Shown here piece after piece: positions 1-10,297 of a DNA stretch of 64,000 nucleotides. The stretch comes from Malania oleifera (Eukaryota; Streptophyta; Magnoliopsida; Santalales; Ximeniaceae). Positions within the stretch are counted from its first letter, which is position 1, and each line of letters opens with the position of its first letter. The notes below the pieces were generated by a model. That model ran no database searches. It was not told the DNA's origin and saw nothing but the letters and a program-made list of their open reading frames with translations. A program made the position numbers and the translations under genes. The stretch lies in contig NC_080423.1 in NCBI RefSeq assembly GCF_029873635.1, positions 106,563,988 to 106,627,987 on the forward strand, written 5' to 3'.

Positions 1-571
1 ATTATCATATCATAATATTTTTTCACGTAAAATAATATTCATGCCACACATTTGTTGTATAAAACTCATGCATTGTATTCTAAAATCATAGTTTCTGGCA
101 TCTCATACATATATATATATTTCACATAATAACAGTATTTTTCTCAAATGTACATTTCCTTCGTAATATACAAATAAAATATATGTTTTTCCTGAACATA
201 ACTTTTCTCATAAATAACAATAATTTGCAAGAAAGTAATTGTTTTAGTTTATTCCCTTACCTGGCTACTAAGAAAAGTCCCTATAAACTCTAATCTCACC
301 CCGTAGGGTTTCCTGATCAATACCCTGAAACTGAAAACTTTCAATATTAAATTTCAGTATTTCTATGTGTACATCACTTCCTATAACTGTCATAAGACCA
401 ACTTTGGCTTAAAAAACCTTACCTCAACTTAGGGATGATTTCCAACTTACTTTCACCAACGATCCGCTCTGGCATATTTGGAGAGAACTTCCCCAGGAGC
501 ATCGTGGTGACTTCAGATTGTCGATCTGGAGTAAAAACTGGCCCAAAATTGATGAGAGAGAGAGAGAACCG

Positions 572-576
<5 letters not shown>

Positions 577-612
<36 letters not shown>
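577..612. repeat. (GA)n microsatellite inside the LTR
   Basis: About 18 GA units. The same tract appears as CT at 2981-3012 in the plus-strand LTR, so it is part of the LTR family and not an independent repeat. It produces long Ser-Leu or Arg-Glu reading frames that are not genes. Confidence 0.9.
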
Positions 613-613
<1 letters not shown>

Positions 614-665
614 TTGCTTAGTTGTGAAGTAAAGAAAATCCAAAATTTTCTATTTATAGAGCTGG

Positions 666-870
666 ATTCGTCGACGAGCCACATCATTCATCGACGAATC
701 CTTCAATAATTTTGTCGACGAAATTCAGTCCTCGTCGACGAAATTCAGCTGGTTCAAACTCTCTCGGTATTTCTTCGTCGACGAAATTCAGTCTTCGTTG
801 ACGAATTTTCTTAAGCCTTTGTCAATGAATCCCCTGTATTCATCGACGAATCCCTGATGACTCCCTTTAG
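666..870. repeat. Cluster of CGTCGACG palindromes in the LTR
   Basis: At least six perfect or near-perfect copies of the palindromic core TTCGTCGACGAA, irregularly spaced by about 15-45 bp, lie in the upstream part of the LTR. Equivalent clusters are at about 2765-2930 and 7115-7260 in the other two LTRs of this family. Spacing varies between copies, so this is a dispersed motif array and not a simple tandem repeat. Confidence 0.75.
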
Positions 871-982
871 TTTTTCCTTTCAAAATGCGATGTCATTGAC
901 GAAGTTGACTTCCTCCTTCTATTACCGTTTCCATTTCCCCTCCTCTTATTATTTAAATTCCATTATTATTCGGGTTGTTACA

Positions 983-2980
983 GGTACAGTCTTCTCTGCA
1001 GGAAAGAATTAAAGTCGCCCAGAAAGAAGATCCAGAATTGATAGAGGTAATGGACAAAGTGCAGAGTGGTCAGAGAGATGAATTCTGCATTTCAGATGAT
1101 GGAGCTTTGCGGCTCCGTTCTAGACTGTGTGTTCCTGGTGATGCTGACATTAGAAGGACTATTTTAGATGAGACTCACAGATATTTGTATAGAGTTCATC
1201 CCGGCAGTACGAAAATGTATAGGGATCTGCGAGAGTTTTACTGGTGGAGTGGAATGAAGAGGGAGATTGCCGAGTATGTAGCCCAGTGCTTGACGTGCCG
1301 GCAGGTAAAGCTGAGCACTAGAGGCCGGCAGGCTAGTTGCAGCCGCTATTTATCCTAGAGTGGAAGTGGGATCATATATCCATAGATTTCGTTTCAGGGC
1401 TACCTTCAACATCGCATGGCCGGAATGCGATTTGAGTGATAGTAGATCGGTTGACTAAGTCTGCCCATTTTCTCCCTATCAAGATCAGCTATTGCCTCAG
1501 GCGTTTAGTAGAGATTTACGTTTAGGAGATAGTTCGTTCTCATGGGGTGCCTGTATCTATTGTGTCAGATTGAGACCCGCAATTCATATCACGATTTTGG
1601 AGGAGCTTGCAGGAGGCTCTGGGGTCTCAGTTATTGTTTAGCACGACATTCCATCCTCAGTCAGAAGGACAGACTGAGAGGACGATATAGATACTAGAGG
1701 ATATGCTCCGTGCATATGTTTTAGATTTTGGGGGTAGCTGGACTCAGTTTATGCCACTGGTAGAGTTTGCGTATAATAACAGTTACCAGTCCAGTATTGG
1801 CATGACACCGTTTGAGGCACTATACGGTAGGAGATGTCGATCTCCTTTGTATTAAGATGAGATAGGTGAGCGTCGAGTTGTGGGACCAGAGATGGTACAG
1901 CAAGCGTATGATAAGGTTCGGCTCATCAGGGAAAGAATCAGTGCAGCTCAGAGCTGACAGAAAAGTTATGCCGATAATCGCCGCAAGAAGTTGGAATTCG
2001 ATGTTGGTGATCATGTGTTTTTGAAGATAGTTTCGTTTAAAAGAGTTATGAGGTTTGGTAAGAAGGGTAAACTTAACCCTAGATTTATCGGTCCGTTTGA
2101 TATTTTAGAGAAAGTGGGATCGGTGGCCTGTAGGCTAGCATTGCCACCTACACTATTCAGGATGCACGACGTATTCCATGTATCTATGTTGAGGAAATAC
2201 GTCCCAGATCCTTCTCATATTATCAGTTATGGTGAGATAAAGCTCAGTGATTCTTTAGTTTATGAGGAGGTACCGGTGCAGATTCTAGATAGAAGGGAAT
2301 AGGAATTGCATAGTAAGAAGATTCCTCTAGTAAAAGTTCTATGGAGGAATCATGCGATAGAAGAGGCTTCTTAGGAGCTCGAGGAGTAGATTAGACAGAA
2401 ATATCCGCAATTATTCCAAGAAGTTTAAATGTAATTAGGAAATGTAAGTAAATATGTAGTTTTCTTTTGCAGGTACATGCAATACTTTAGTTAGTATGTG
2501 GTATTTTAGTTTTGGGGGAAATTCTTTTGGTCTATGTAATCTCCTAGAACTTGAGTTGTGACCACGGTATTCCTCTACTATAAGTGAGGGTAAGTAATGA
2601 AATAAGTAGACCAGTTTGCCTAAGGGATGATAAATTATGTGAATAGTAAGTTTCGAGGACGAAATTTTATAAGGAGGGGAGAATGTGACAACCCGAATAA
2701 AAATGGAATTTAAATAATAAAGAGGAAGAGAAATGAAAACAGTAATAGAAGGAGGAAGTCGACTTTGTCGACGAATGCAGGGGATTCGTCAACGAGGGTT
2801 TAGAAAATTCATCGATGAATACAAGGGAATCGTCGATGAAGAAATATCAAGAGAGGTTTGAGCCGACTGAATTTCGTTGACCAATTTATTGAAGGATTCG
2901 TAGACGAATGAGGTGGCTCGTCGACGAATCCAGTTCTATAAATATGAAAATCCGAATTTTTAAGTTCATTGTTAAGCAAG

Positions 2981-3017
<37 letters not shown>

Positions 3018-4721
3018 CGGTTCTCTCTCTTTCTCTCTCTCTCTCTTCAATTTTGGGCTGGATTTACGCCGGTTCGACGTTCTGAAGTCACCACGACGCT
3101 CCTGGGGAAGTTCTCTCCAAATCTATCAGAGCGGATCGTTGGTGAAAGCAATTTGGAAATCATCCCTAAGTTGAGGTAAGACTTTTTAAGCCAAATTTGG
3201 TCTTATGGTAGTTATAAGAAATGATGTACACGTAAAAATACTGAAATTTAATACTGAGAGTTTTCAGTTTCAGGGTATTGATCAGGAAATCTAACAGGGG
3301 GTAGATCAGGATATTTTAAGGGCTTTCTCAGTAGTCAAGTAAGGGAATAAACTAAAGCAATTATCTTTCACTCAAATTGCTATTATTTATGAGCAAACTA
3401 TTTTCCTAAAAATATGTATGATATTGAATATTATGGAATTAATGCACATTTGGGGGAAAATATCGTTATTACGTTGAAATATGTATATATGTATGAGATG
3501 CCAGAAATCATGATTTTCATAATACAATGTATAGTTTTAGATAGTAAATGTGTGGCATGAATATTATTTTACGTGGAGAAATATTATGATACGAATGCAG
3601 TATGATATGAGAAGTTATGAAAGTATACAGTACATTATAATTATGATAAATGCATGATAAAATGATTATTTTCAGAACAACGTATTTATGTATGACATGT
3701 TTGGCACGAGGCCGTAATTATGTTATGTTCGGCACGAGGCCGTGATGATGATATGTTCGGCACGAGGCCGTAATTATGTTATGTTCAGCATGAGATCATA
3801 ATTATGATATGTTCGGCACGAGGCCGTAATGATGTTATATATATATGATCATGTATTATATGTTATCAGAACCCGGATATTAGTTTAGTTCAGTTAAGGG
3901 GCTTGGTATCGTAGCTTATAGATCAGATGTTCATGATTAGATTAGTGCTAACCACCCCACGAGGGGGTGGGAGATGGATAGTCGATGTGGCTTTCAGTAG
4001 AGTGTGGACGTCCACCTGACAGTCTGGACCAGGGTGTGGTGGGCTCATCGTACTTAACAGACATATTTGACTCGGCAATGGTCGGCCAGCCATTGTCGGG
4101 TCCCGCCTTTGGGCTGCACAACCCAATCATGGGGGGTAATACATGACACTAGCTAACTATTCATCTTGGGTATGTTTTCAGTATTATTAGCATAACAAAT
4201 GTTTACATACGATATGATTTATCAACAATTATGAAAGTATATGATTATTCAGTATATTATGATAAATGTCTACAGATATATGAAATGAACTGTATATGTA
4301 TAATTACGTTAAATATTCATGTTACCACACAATTGTATTTAGTTTATTTTCCATTACTGAGAAGTGTCTCACCCTCGAACATTAAATGATTTTCAGGAAA
4401 TCCAGAGAGACCGGCGGGTCAGGGCCGCCGTTGAGTGATTGGAGCTTCCCTACTAGAAGGGTAAGTTTTGAATTAGGTTCGAGAGATTTTTGTTATATGA
4501 TCCTAGTGTTATTTTGACTTTTTGGAGGTTGTATATAGTAACAATATTTTGATGATATAGTAAACTCTGGTATTATGTTTATGGTTGGGTGTTCGAGATT
4601 TTATGCTTATTGCTGCTTAGGTTTCCACTGTGATTGACAGGTGTCCCCGTTACCCACGGGTTTGGGTTGACTTTTTCATTTATTTTGTTACATTATATAA
4701 TGAGAATTTGAGGTCATTACA
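983..4721 (+). mobile_element. Ty3/gypsy element, Tekay-like, 3' portion with 3' LTR
   Basis: The visible parts, in order, are the integrase zinc-binding region (about 1.0-1.3 kb, with HPGSTKMYRDLR and a CLTC pair), the integrase core (about 1.4-1.8 kb), the integrase C-terminus with a chromodomain-like tail (about 2.0-2.4 kb, GPFDILEKVGSVA and HVSMLRKYVPDPSH), a purine tract ending at 2683, and an LTR from 2684 (TGTGACAACCCG) to 4721 (CATTACA), 2,038 bp. The upstream gag, protease and reverse transcriptase are not in the window. The coding part is broken in several places. Its 3' end interrupts an older copia element (4722 onward). Motif order and LTR length fit the Del/Tekay lineage; the exact lineage is inferred. 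Confidence 0.85.
3698..3835 (+). repeat. 28-bp tandem repeat, five units, in the Tekay-like LTR
   Basis: The motif GGCACGAGGCCGT recurs at 3703, 3731, 3759, about 3787 (diverged) and 3815, an exact 28-bp period. The intervening sequence is AT-rich (TAATTATGTTATGTTC type). It lies in the 3' half of the LTR, about 1 kb after its start. There are no unique spacers, so it is not an array of the CRISPR kind. Confidence 0.9.
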
Positions 4722-5800
4722 GATAGTATAGCCAAGTCGTTGAGAATTTATTGTGATAATTCCGCAGCAGTTTTTTTCTCCAAAAAAGATAAATACTCTA
4801 ATGGCGCTAAGCATATGCAGCTCAAGTATTTGGCCGTTAAGGAGGAAGTTCAGAAATAGACAGTGCTTATAGAATATATAAGAACTGAGCTCATGATAGC
4901 AGATCCTTTAACGAATATTGATATCAATAAAAGTGTTTCTGAACATTATTTCTGTTTACCATCATTTACATAATTATGGAAGATGGATTACTGTTAAATA
5001 GAAATGGCCTTTGACAAAGACATTACAGGGACAGTATGGTAACTTCCTATTATGGATCATAATTAAGTAGTTTATTAGTATTGTAGTACATGAAAGGGAA
5101 GATGTCGCTCTAATGATATTTACTGCCATGACTCGTGCTAATCGATTGCTTAATTATAATGTTATGTTAATCTCATTGAAAAGTATAACTAAGCTAATGT
5201 TTTGTGCACATTATGATTATTTTTTAATCCATATTAATATCATTCATATTGGTCAAGTGGGAGAATGTAGGATTTATATCTCAAAGGATATGTCCCACAT
5301 GAATGATATGGGTCCCACATGAAGGGTATATGTCCCATATGATAAGGATATGAATGGTTGTATGGGTTAACTAAATGGTTAGTTTATTTAATTTGAGAAA
5401 TTAATGGTGGAAGTTTGAAGAGATTCCTATACATAAATTAGCCACTTTTATGGGGAGTAGCTGAAAGGGGCATACTAACATTAAGCTAAACTAAGAAAAG
5501 AGAGCTAAGAAAGAGAGAATAAGTTAAGCCTATAAGCTGTAACTATATAGGGACTTCTCATAAGCTCTAACTATATATGATGTTAGCTGCAAAGAAAGGT
5601 AGGAAGAAAAAAATTGTCCTCTCTCTGTCTCTACTTCTTCAATCATTAGGAGATTCCATAGATTTGGTGGAAGAAGGAAAAAGAAGGAGGAAAAGTGGGA
5701 GAAACAATTTCTTCAGATTCTTCGAGTGTTCTTCTCGAACAGCTTGATATTACTGATTCTGGTATGTAAAGTTTATGATTTTTATGATTTATTTATTTTC
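4722..5800 (+). mobile_element. Ty1/copia remnant: RNase H end plus 3' LTR
   Basis: Immediately after the gypsy LTR the sequence reads as the C-terminal RNase H region of a copia polyprotein (AAVFFS, GAKHMQLKYLAVKEEVQ, MIADPLT; about 4.73-4.92 kb). A polypurine tract (AGTGGGAGAA) and an LTR beginning TGTAGGATTT follow at 5266. The right end of the LTR could not be fixed; about 5.8 kb is a guess. The upstream part of this copia element must lie left of the gypsy insertion, outside the window. Old and broken. Confidence 0.65.
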
Positions 5801-6965
5801 CACATAAGGGTAAATCGATGTGAAGTTCATGATAATTAAAGATCCTAAAAATAATAGCATCTCAAACTTTCTCAAACTTTTCTTATATGATAATGTGAGG
5901 TAAGTAGAGTCCACCACCAATTTGTGGACCCCATAACAAAAAAATGATAAGGAAAAGAGAAGAGAAGATTGAAGAAGGGGATGAATGGTGTAAATTTGGT
6001 AAAAAAAAGGGTGACAGTTGTTATTACTCCAATACCGCACAATATTACTATAGTACCGCACAATACTACTACAGTATCGTCCAAGAAGCCATTAATCATA
6101 TCAATCCATGTCCTGATTTGAGTTTTGTCCAACTGCTCGTACCAATGCAATGGAGCCCCACTTCAACTATTTTGGAAGGATTGGCTGAGAGGCCTATCGT
6201 TTGGACTATATGCGCTGGAATTAGTGTAATTCCAAGAGGAGGGTGAATTGGGTATTTAAAATTTTCTGCCTAGGTTCAATTCAAATCAGCAATTAGTATT
6301 GTACAACCTAAGGTCTTTCTATGCAATTCCTAAACCCAATACAATATAACTAAGCAGATATTGAAATCAAATACAACAGACTTAGTATTTCTCAATCATT
6401 CAAAATATTTAACACATGCATACATTAATAATAAATTTACACAGATGCATACATGTGCAGGTTTTTAAGTGCGGAAAATAAAATAGTGCAAGGAAAGAGA
6501 GAACGACACACGATATGTTATTGGAATTTGGCCAATACTGCCTACATCCTCGCCTCAAGCTCACAAGTAAGAGGATTTACTAAGTTGCTCACTTGCGGGT
6601 GGAGAGACACCGATTACAACACCCTTTTTTTACTGGGTAAGGGAAACCCTAGGTCAGATTAACATAGCTGACCCCAACCTTTACAACACCTTGTAGGGCG
6701 GTGCACCTAGTTCTCTTAATCGGGTCTGAACCAGTCGAGTGCTCTCCTAACCAAGTCTGAGCAATTCTGAACTCTTCACAAGGCGAGAGTCTCCCTCTTC
6801 CGACCACACGTCGAGAATACAACAAATAATAATTTTTGTACAAATGAAATGCTTCTATACTAAGCAAATGATGTACAATAATAAGCTCGAAATGCACTCA
6901 CGTATAATAGGATTTTAAGCTTAATAGAATATATATATATATATGATAACTCTCAAATATGTATA

Positions 6966-7031
<66 letters not shown>
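5801..7031. other. Non-coding repeat-like stretch, unclassified
   Basis: No convincing gene. A segment from about 6.23 to 6.84 kb (from GAGGAGGGTGAATTGGG, through GAACGACACACG, to a run of short GC-richer phrases) has the look of a dispersed plant repeat, possibly an LTR or a leader of one. I found no ends, target duplication or protein to classify it. An AT then GT dinucleotide microsatellite occupies about 6970-7031. Confidence 0.4.
6970..7031. repeat. (AT)n(GT)n microsatellite
   Basis: About 13 AT units are followed by about 18 GT units, and the solo LTR follows directly. The GT tract resumes at 8911 on the other side of the LTR, showing the two were one tract before insertion. Confidence 0.9.
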
Positions 7032-7036
<5 letters not shown>

Positions 7037-7950
7037 TGACTTGAAGAATAAAATTATTTAAATAATAAGAGGGAGAGAAATAGAAATAGAAACAGAAACA
7101 GAAGGAGGCTGTAGACTTCGTCGATGAATACAGGGTTTCGTCGACAAGAAAATACCGAGTGAGATTTTTGGCTGCTCTGAATTTAGTTGACGAATACAGG
7201 GTTTTGTCGACGAATTTAATGAAAGACTCGTCGACGAGGTAATGTGTCTCGTTGACGAATCTGACCCTATAAATAGCTAAAAATTCGATTTTTATTCACT
7301 TTTAACACTTCTCTCTCTCTCTCTTCTACGTCTCTCTCTCACTTCTCTCTTCGTTTCTGGGCCTGTTTCTCACCGGATCAAAGATTTGAGGTTACCACGA
7401 CCCTCCTGGCAAAGTTTTCTACGAGTCTACCGGAGCGGATCGTTAGGGAAATGAAGTTGGAAATCATCCCTACGTTGAGGTAAGGTTTTTAAGTCAAATT
7501 TGATCTTATGGTAGTTATAAGAAATGATGTACATGTTGAAATATTGAAGTTTAGTACTTTGAGTTTTCAGTTTCAGGGTATTGGTCAGGAAATCCTACGG
7601 GGGTTAGGCCAGAATATTTTAGGGGCTTTCCAGTAGTCAGGTAAGGGAAATATGCTATGCTAGGTATTTTTAAAATATTATACAGTTTATTAAATGATGA
7701 AAATTATGTATTAAAGTATCGTGTGGCTTGTGAATATGAATATAGTACGAATATATGTTTTACGATATTTCAATATTATGATTTTTCGATATTTCAGTGC
7801 CATGATTTTATGAATCTCAGTACCATGATTATATGAATATCAGTATTATGATTATGCAGTTTCAGTGTTACGATTATACAGTTCTCAGAATTACAGTACA
7901 GTTTATGTAACATCATGGTTATTACAGTTATTTCAGAATCATGGTAAATC

Positions 7951-7997
<47 letters not shown>

Positions 7998-8910
7998 GAT
8001 ATACTATATGATATCAGACCCTGTTGGACTATGCAGTTACAGAGCACGGTATCGTTGTTACAGATATTATGTTACGTTGTGAGTGCAACCACCTATTTAG
8101 ATAATACGTGGTAGTAAGTCGATCACCTAGGCCTTTGACGAGAACAGACTCCCCATCCAGATATGGGTTGAGGTGGGCAGATCAACCGATGGAGTATAGT
8201 GATTTATTCCTGATTGGCCAGTTAGGGTAAATCCCACCTATGAGCCGCATAACCCTGTCATGAGGGGGTAAGTTATGACACACAGATATCCACAGGGAAC
8301 ATTTTCAGTTACTATTACGTATATACATATATATGGAAACAGGGAATAACTTATGTATGCTAGAAGTACTTTTAATAATAACCTACAACACTGTTATGTT
8401 AAGCAACATGGAAAGGGTGGTGCATTTTATTAATTGTATTGTACTTACGTATCCAGTTATACATGATTTTATGGAAACAGATTTTCATAGTATAGTAACT
8501 CATTTGCCACACACTAGTAATAACATATTTCGTCTTACTGAGCGTTGACTCATCCCAGTATTGAATTATTTTTCAGGTGATCCAAGTAGGCGAGCAGATC
8601 AGGTTCGTAGATAGAGGGGCTCTAGTAGTGCCTTGTCAGTAGAGAGTGAGTATATTTTTGGGAATGTTTTTGTATACCCTAACATTGTTGAGGGCATTTT
8701 GGGAAACAGTGATATGTGTACATTTTGGGAAACATGTAGTACTCTGGTATTGGTTTTTGTATTGTGTATATATTTACATATGGATATGTTTATTCAGTTT
8801 CTACTTCTTGCTGCTTAGGTTAATGATTGGGTTTACCCCCAGTATGGTATCAGAGTATGTATAATATCATAATATTAAAAAAAAATCAGTTTATTAAATA
8901 GGTCGTTACA
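7032..8910 (+). mobile_element. Solo LTR, Tekay-like gypsy family
   Basis: It starts TGTAGTGACTTGAAGAATAA and ends GGTCGTTACA, 1,879 bp. It shares with the LTR at 2684-4721 the opening layout, the CGTCGACG palindrome cluster (about 7115-7260), a CT-rich tract near 7310, and the phrases around GTTTTCAGTTTCAGGGTATTG. It carries its own AT microsatellite at 7952-7992. It is flanked by GTGTG at 7027-7031 and 8911-8915, consistent with a 5-bp target duplication, though a GT microsatellite would give this by chance. No internal coding sequence is present, so recombination between two LTRs is the likely origin. Confidence 0.8.

Positions 8911-8983
<73 letters not shown>
8911..8983. repeat. (GT)n(GA)n microsatellite
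   Basis: A short GT run passes into about 28 GA units with one interruption. It is the right half of the tract into which the solo LTR inserted. Confidence 0.9.
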
Positions 8984-8986
<3 letters not shown>

Positions 8987-10297
8987 AATGAAATGATCTT
9001 TGAATCAAGATATATTATAATCACTAAGCGGATTTACAAAGATTTTGAGAACCCAAATAATATCTCAAAAAAACATTTTTAAAATCTGAAGTATAAGAGA
9101 TATTTGGGATTTAAAAATAAGATATGATTTTGTAACTCTTTAGAAATCTAGAAATAAAAAATAAAAACTAGTATTTGCAACAACAAAAAATCTTTATTCT
9201 CTACTTTTCATAATACACATATTTTAAAAAGTTTTAAATAACTTGAAAATTTTATAATTCTTTTAAAAATAAAAAATAAAAAATAATTTATTTTTCAAAA
9301 TAAAAAATAAAAAATGATAACTATTTTTTCACGACTGAAAAAAAAACCCTTAATTTTTACTTGTGGAAAGTACATTTTAAATTATAAAAATATTCTTAGA
9401 GTGGTTAAAATAGAATGTCACATTGATTTGGTCTTTTAAATTCATTAATGTTGAGAAACTTAAGTCTAAAATTGATTGAGAATTTTACTGATATTTTAAC
9501 TTAAATAACTGAAAATACAAAAAAAGACATGTTAGAAAAATATTAAAATGAGAAATAATAATTACTTAACTTTTCTTGCACTATGTGAAAGTTGAAATTG
9601 AAAATATGTTTGGAAAATGGATGATTTTTCTAATTTAAAAAAAATTAAAATATTATAGGTTATTTCATTCTAAATTTTTTAAAAATTTTAGGTAATTTTA
9701 AATTTAAGTTATAATTTTTTATTATTTTATTAAAAAAATTATATACATGATTATTTAATTTAGCAATTAATAAAGCCAAACTGGCCCTTGCTGTTGAAAC
9801 CCTGGACTCTTGCGCCTTTTCTGACATTTCTTCTCCGATCATCTGCCCCATTCCAATTCGATATGAACCACAGGTAATAATCATTTGTCATTATGCGATC
9901 GCATTAGTTTTTGGTGCACCACACGCCGTGGTAACTTCCCTGCAATTGTTTTTTTTTTTTTTCTTCTAGAATTTGTAGATTTTCCTATCTCCCCATGTGA
10001 ATTATTTTTTATTTATTTATTTTTTGTCATTTAGAGCTATCGGAGAAGCTTAATTGCTCAATCGTTTCGAAATCTTCTCGCCTTTCCTTTGCTGATTGAT
10101 GGGGTATGATTCTTCGACTCTAAATGTACTTCGCGTTTGCAAATCTGTTTTGTATTTTCTTCTGTTGCTAATTTAAGCTGTTTCAAATTTTTCTATTTTT
10201 TTAGATAAAAATTATCTGTTTTTTCTTTCCCCTGTTTCGTGAATAATTAAATGTTCAATTATTTTCGAAGGAGCCAACAGAAAAATATAGTTGGAAA
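8984..10297. other. AT-rich stretch, then a possible orphan gene start
   Basis: 8984-9760 is AT-rich with no recognisable content. 9770-9880 is GC-richer, holds a telo-box-like AAACCCT, and has a short frame with ATG at 9862 followed by a splice-donor-like CAG|GTAATA. 10030-10110 also looks exon-like. No known protein can be read from either. This could be the leader of a gene, or a remnant, cut off by the copia insertion at 10298. Weakly supported. Confidence 0.25.

Larger units (their letters stand above)
1..982 (-). mobile_element. Ty3/gypsy (Tekay-like) LTR, partial, reverse orientation
   Basis: Read on the minus strand this starts with TGTAACAACCCG at 982 and runs off the left edge. It matches the start of the LTR at 2684-4721: the same opening motif, the same run of CGTCGACG palindromes, the same purine/pyrimidine microsatellite and the same flanking phrases. 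Its own element, or the rest of a solo LTR, lies left of the window. It abuts the middle of a plus-strand gypsy integrase region at 983, so it probably inserted into that element. Lineage is inferred from the neighbouring integrase and LTR length. Confidence 0.7.

Noticed and set aside
419-709. Overlapping frames with Ser-Leu or Arg-Glu repeats
   Set aside because: They are translations of the GA/CT microsatellite inside a gypsy LTR, seen again at 2908-3174.
3698-3835. Regular 28-bp repeats as a possible CRISPR array
   Set aside because: The units are contiguous tandem repeats without unique spacers, in a plant LTR.
5944-6246. A 100-aa frame with Tyr repeats
   Set aside because: Low-complexity repeat of a short phrase in repeat-like DNA; no family features.
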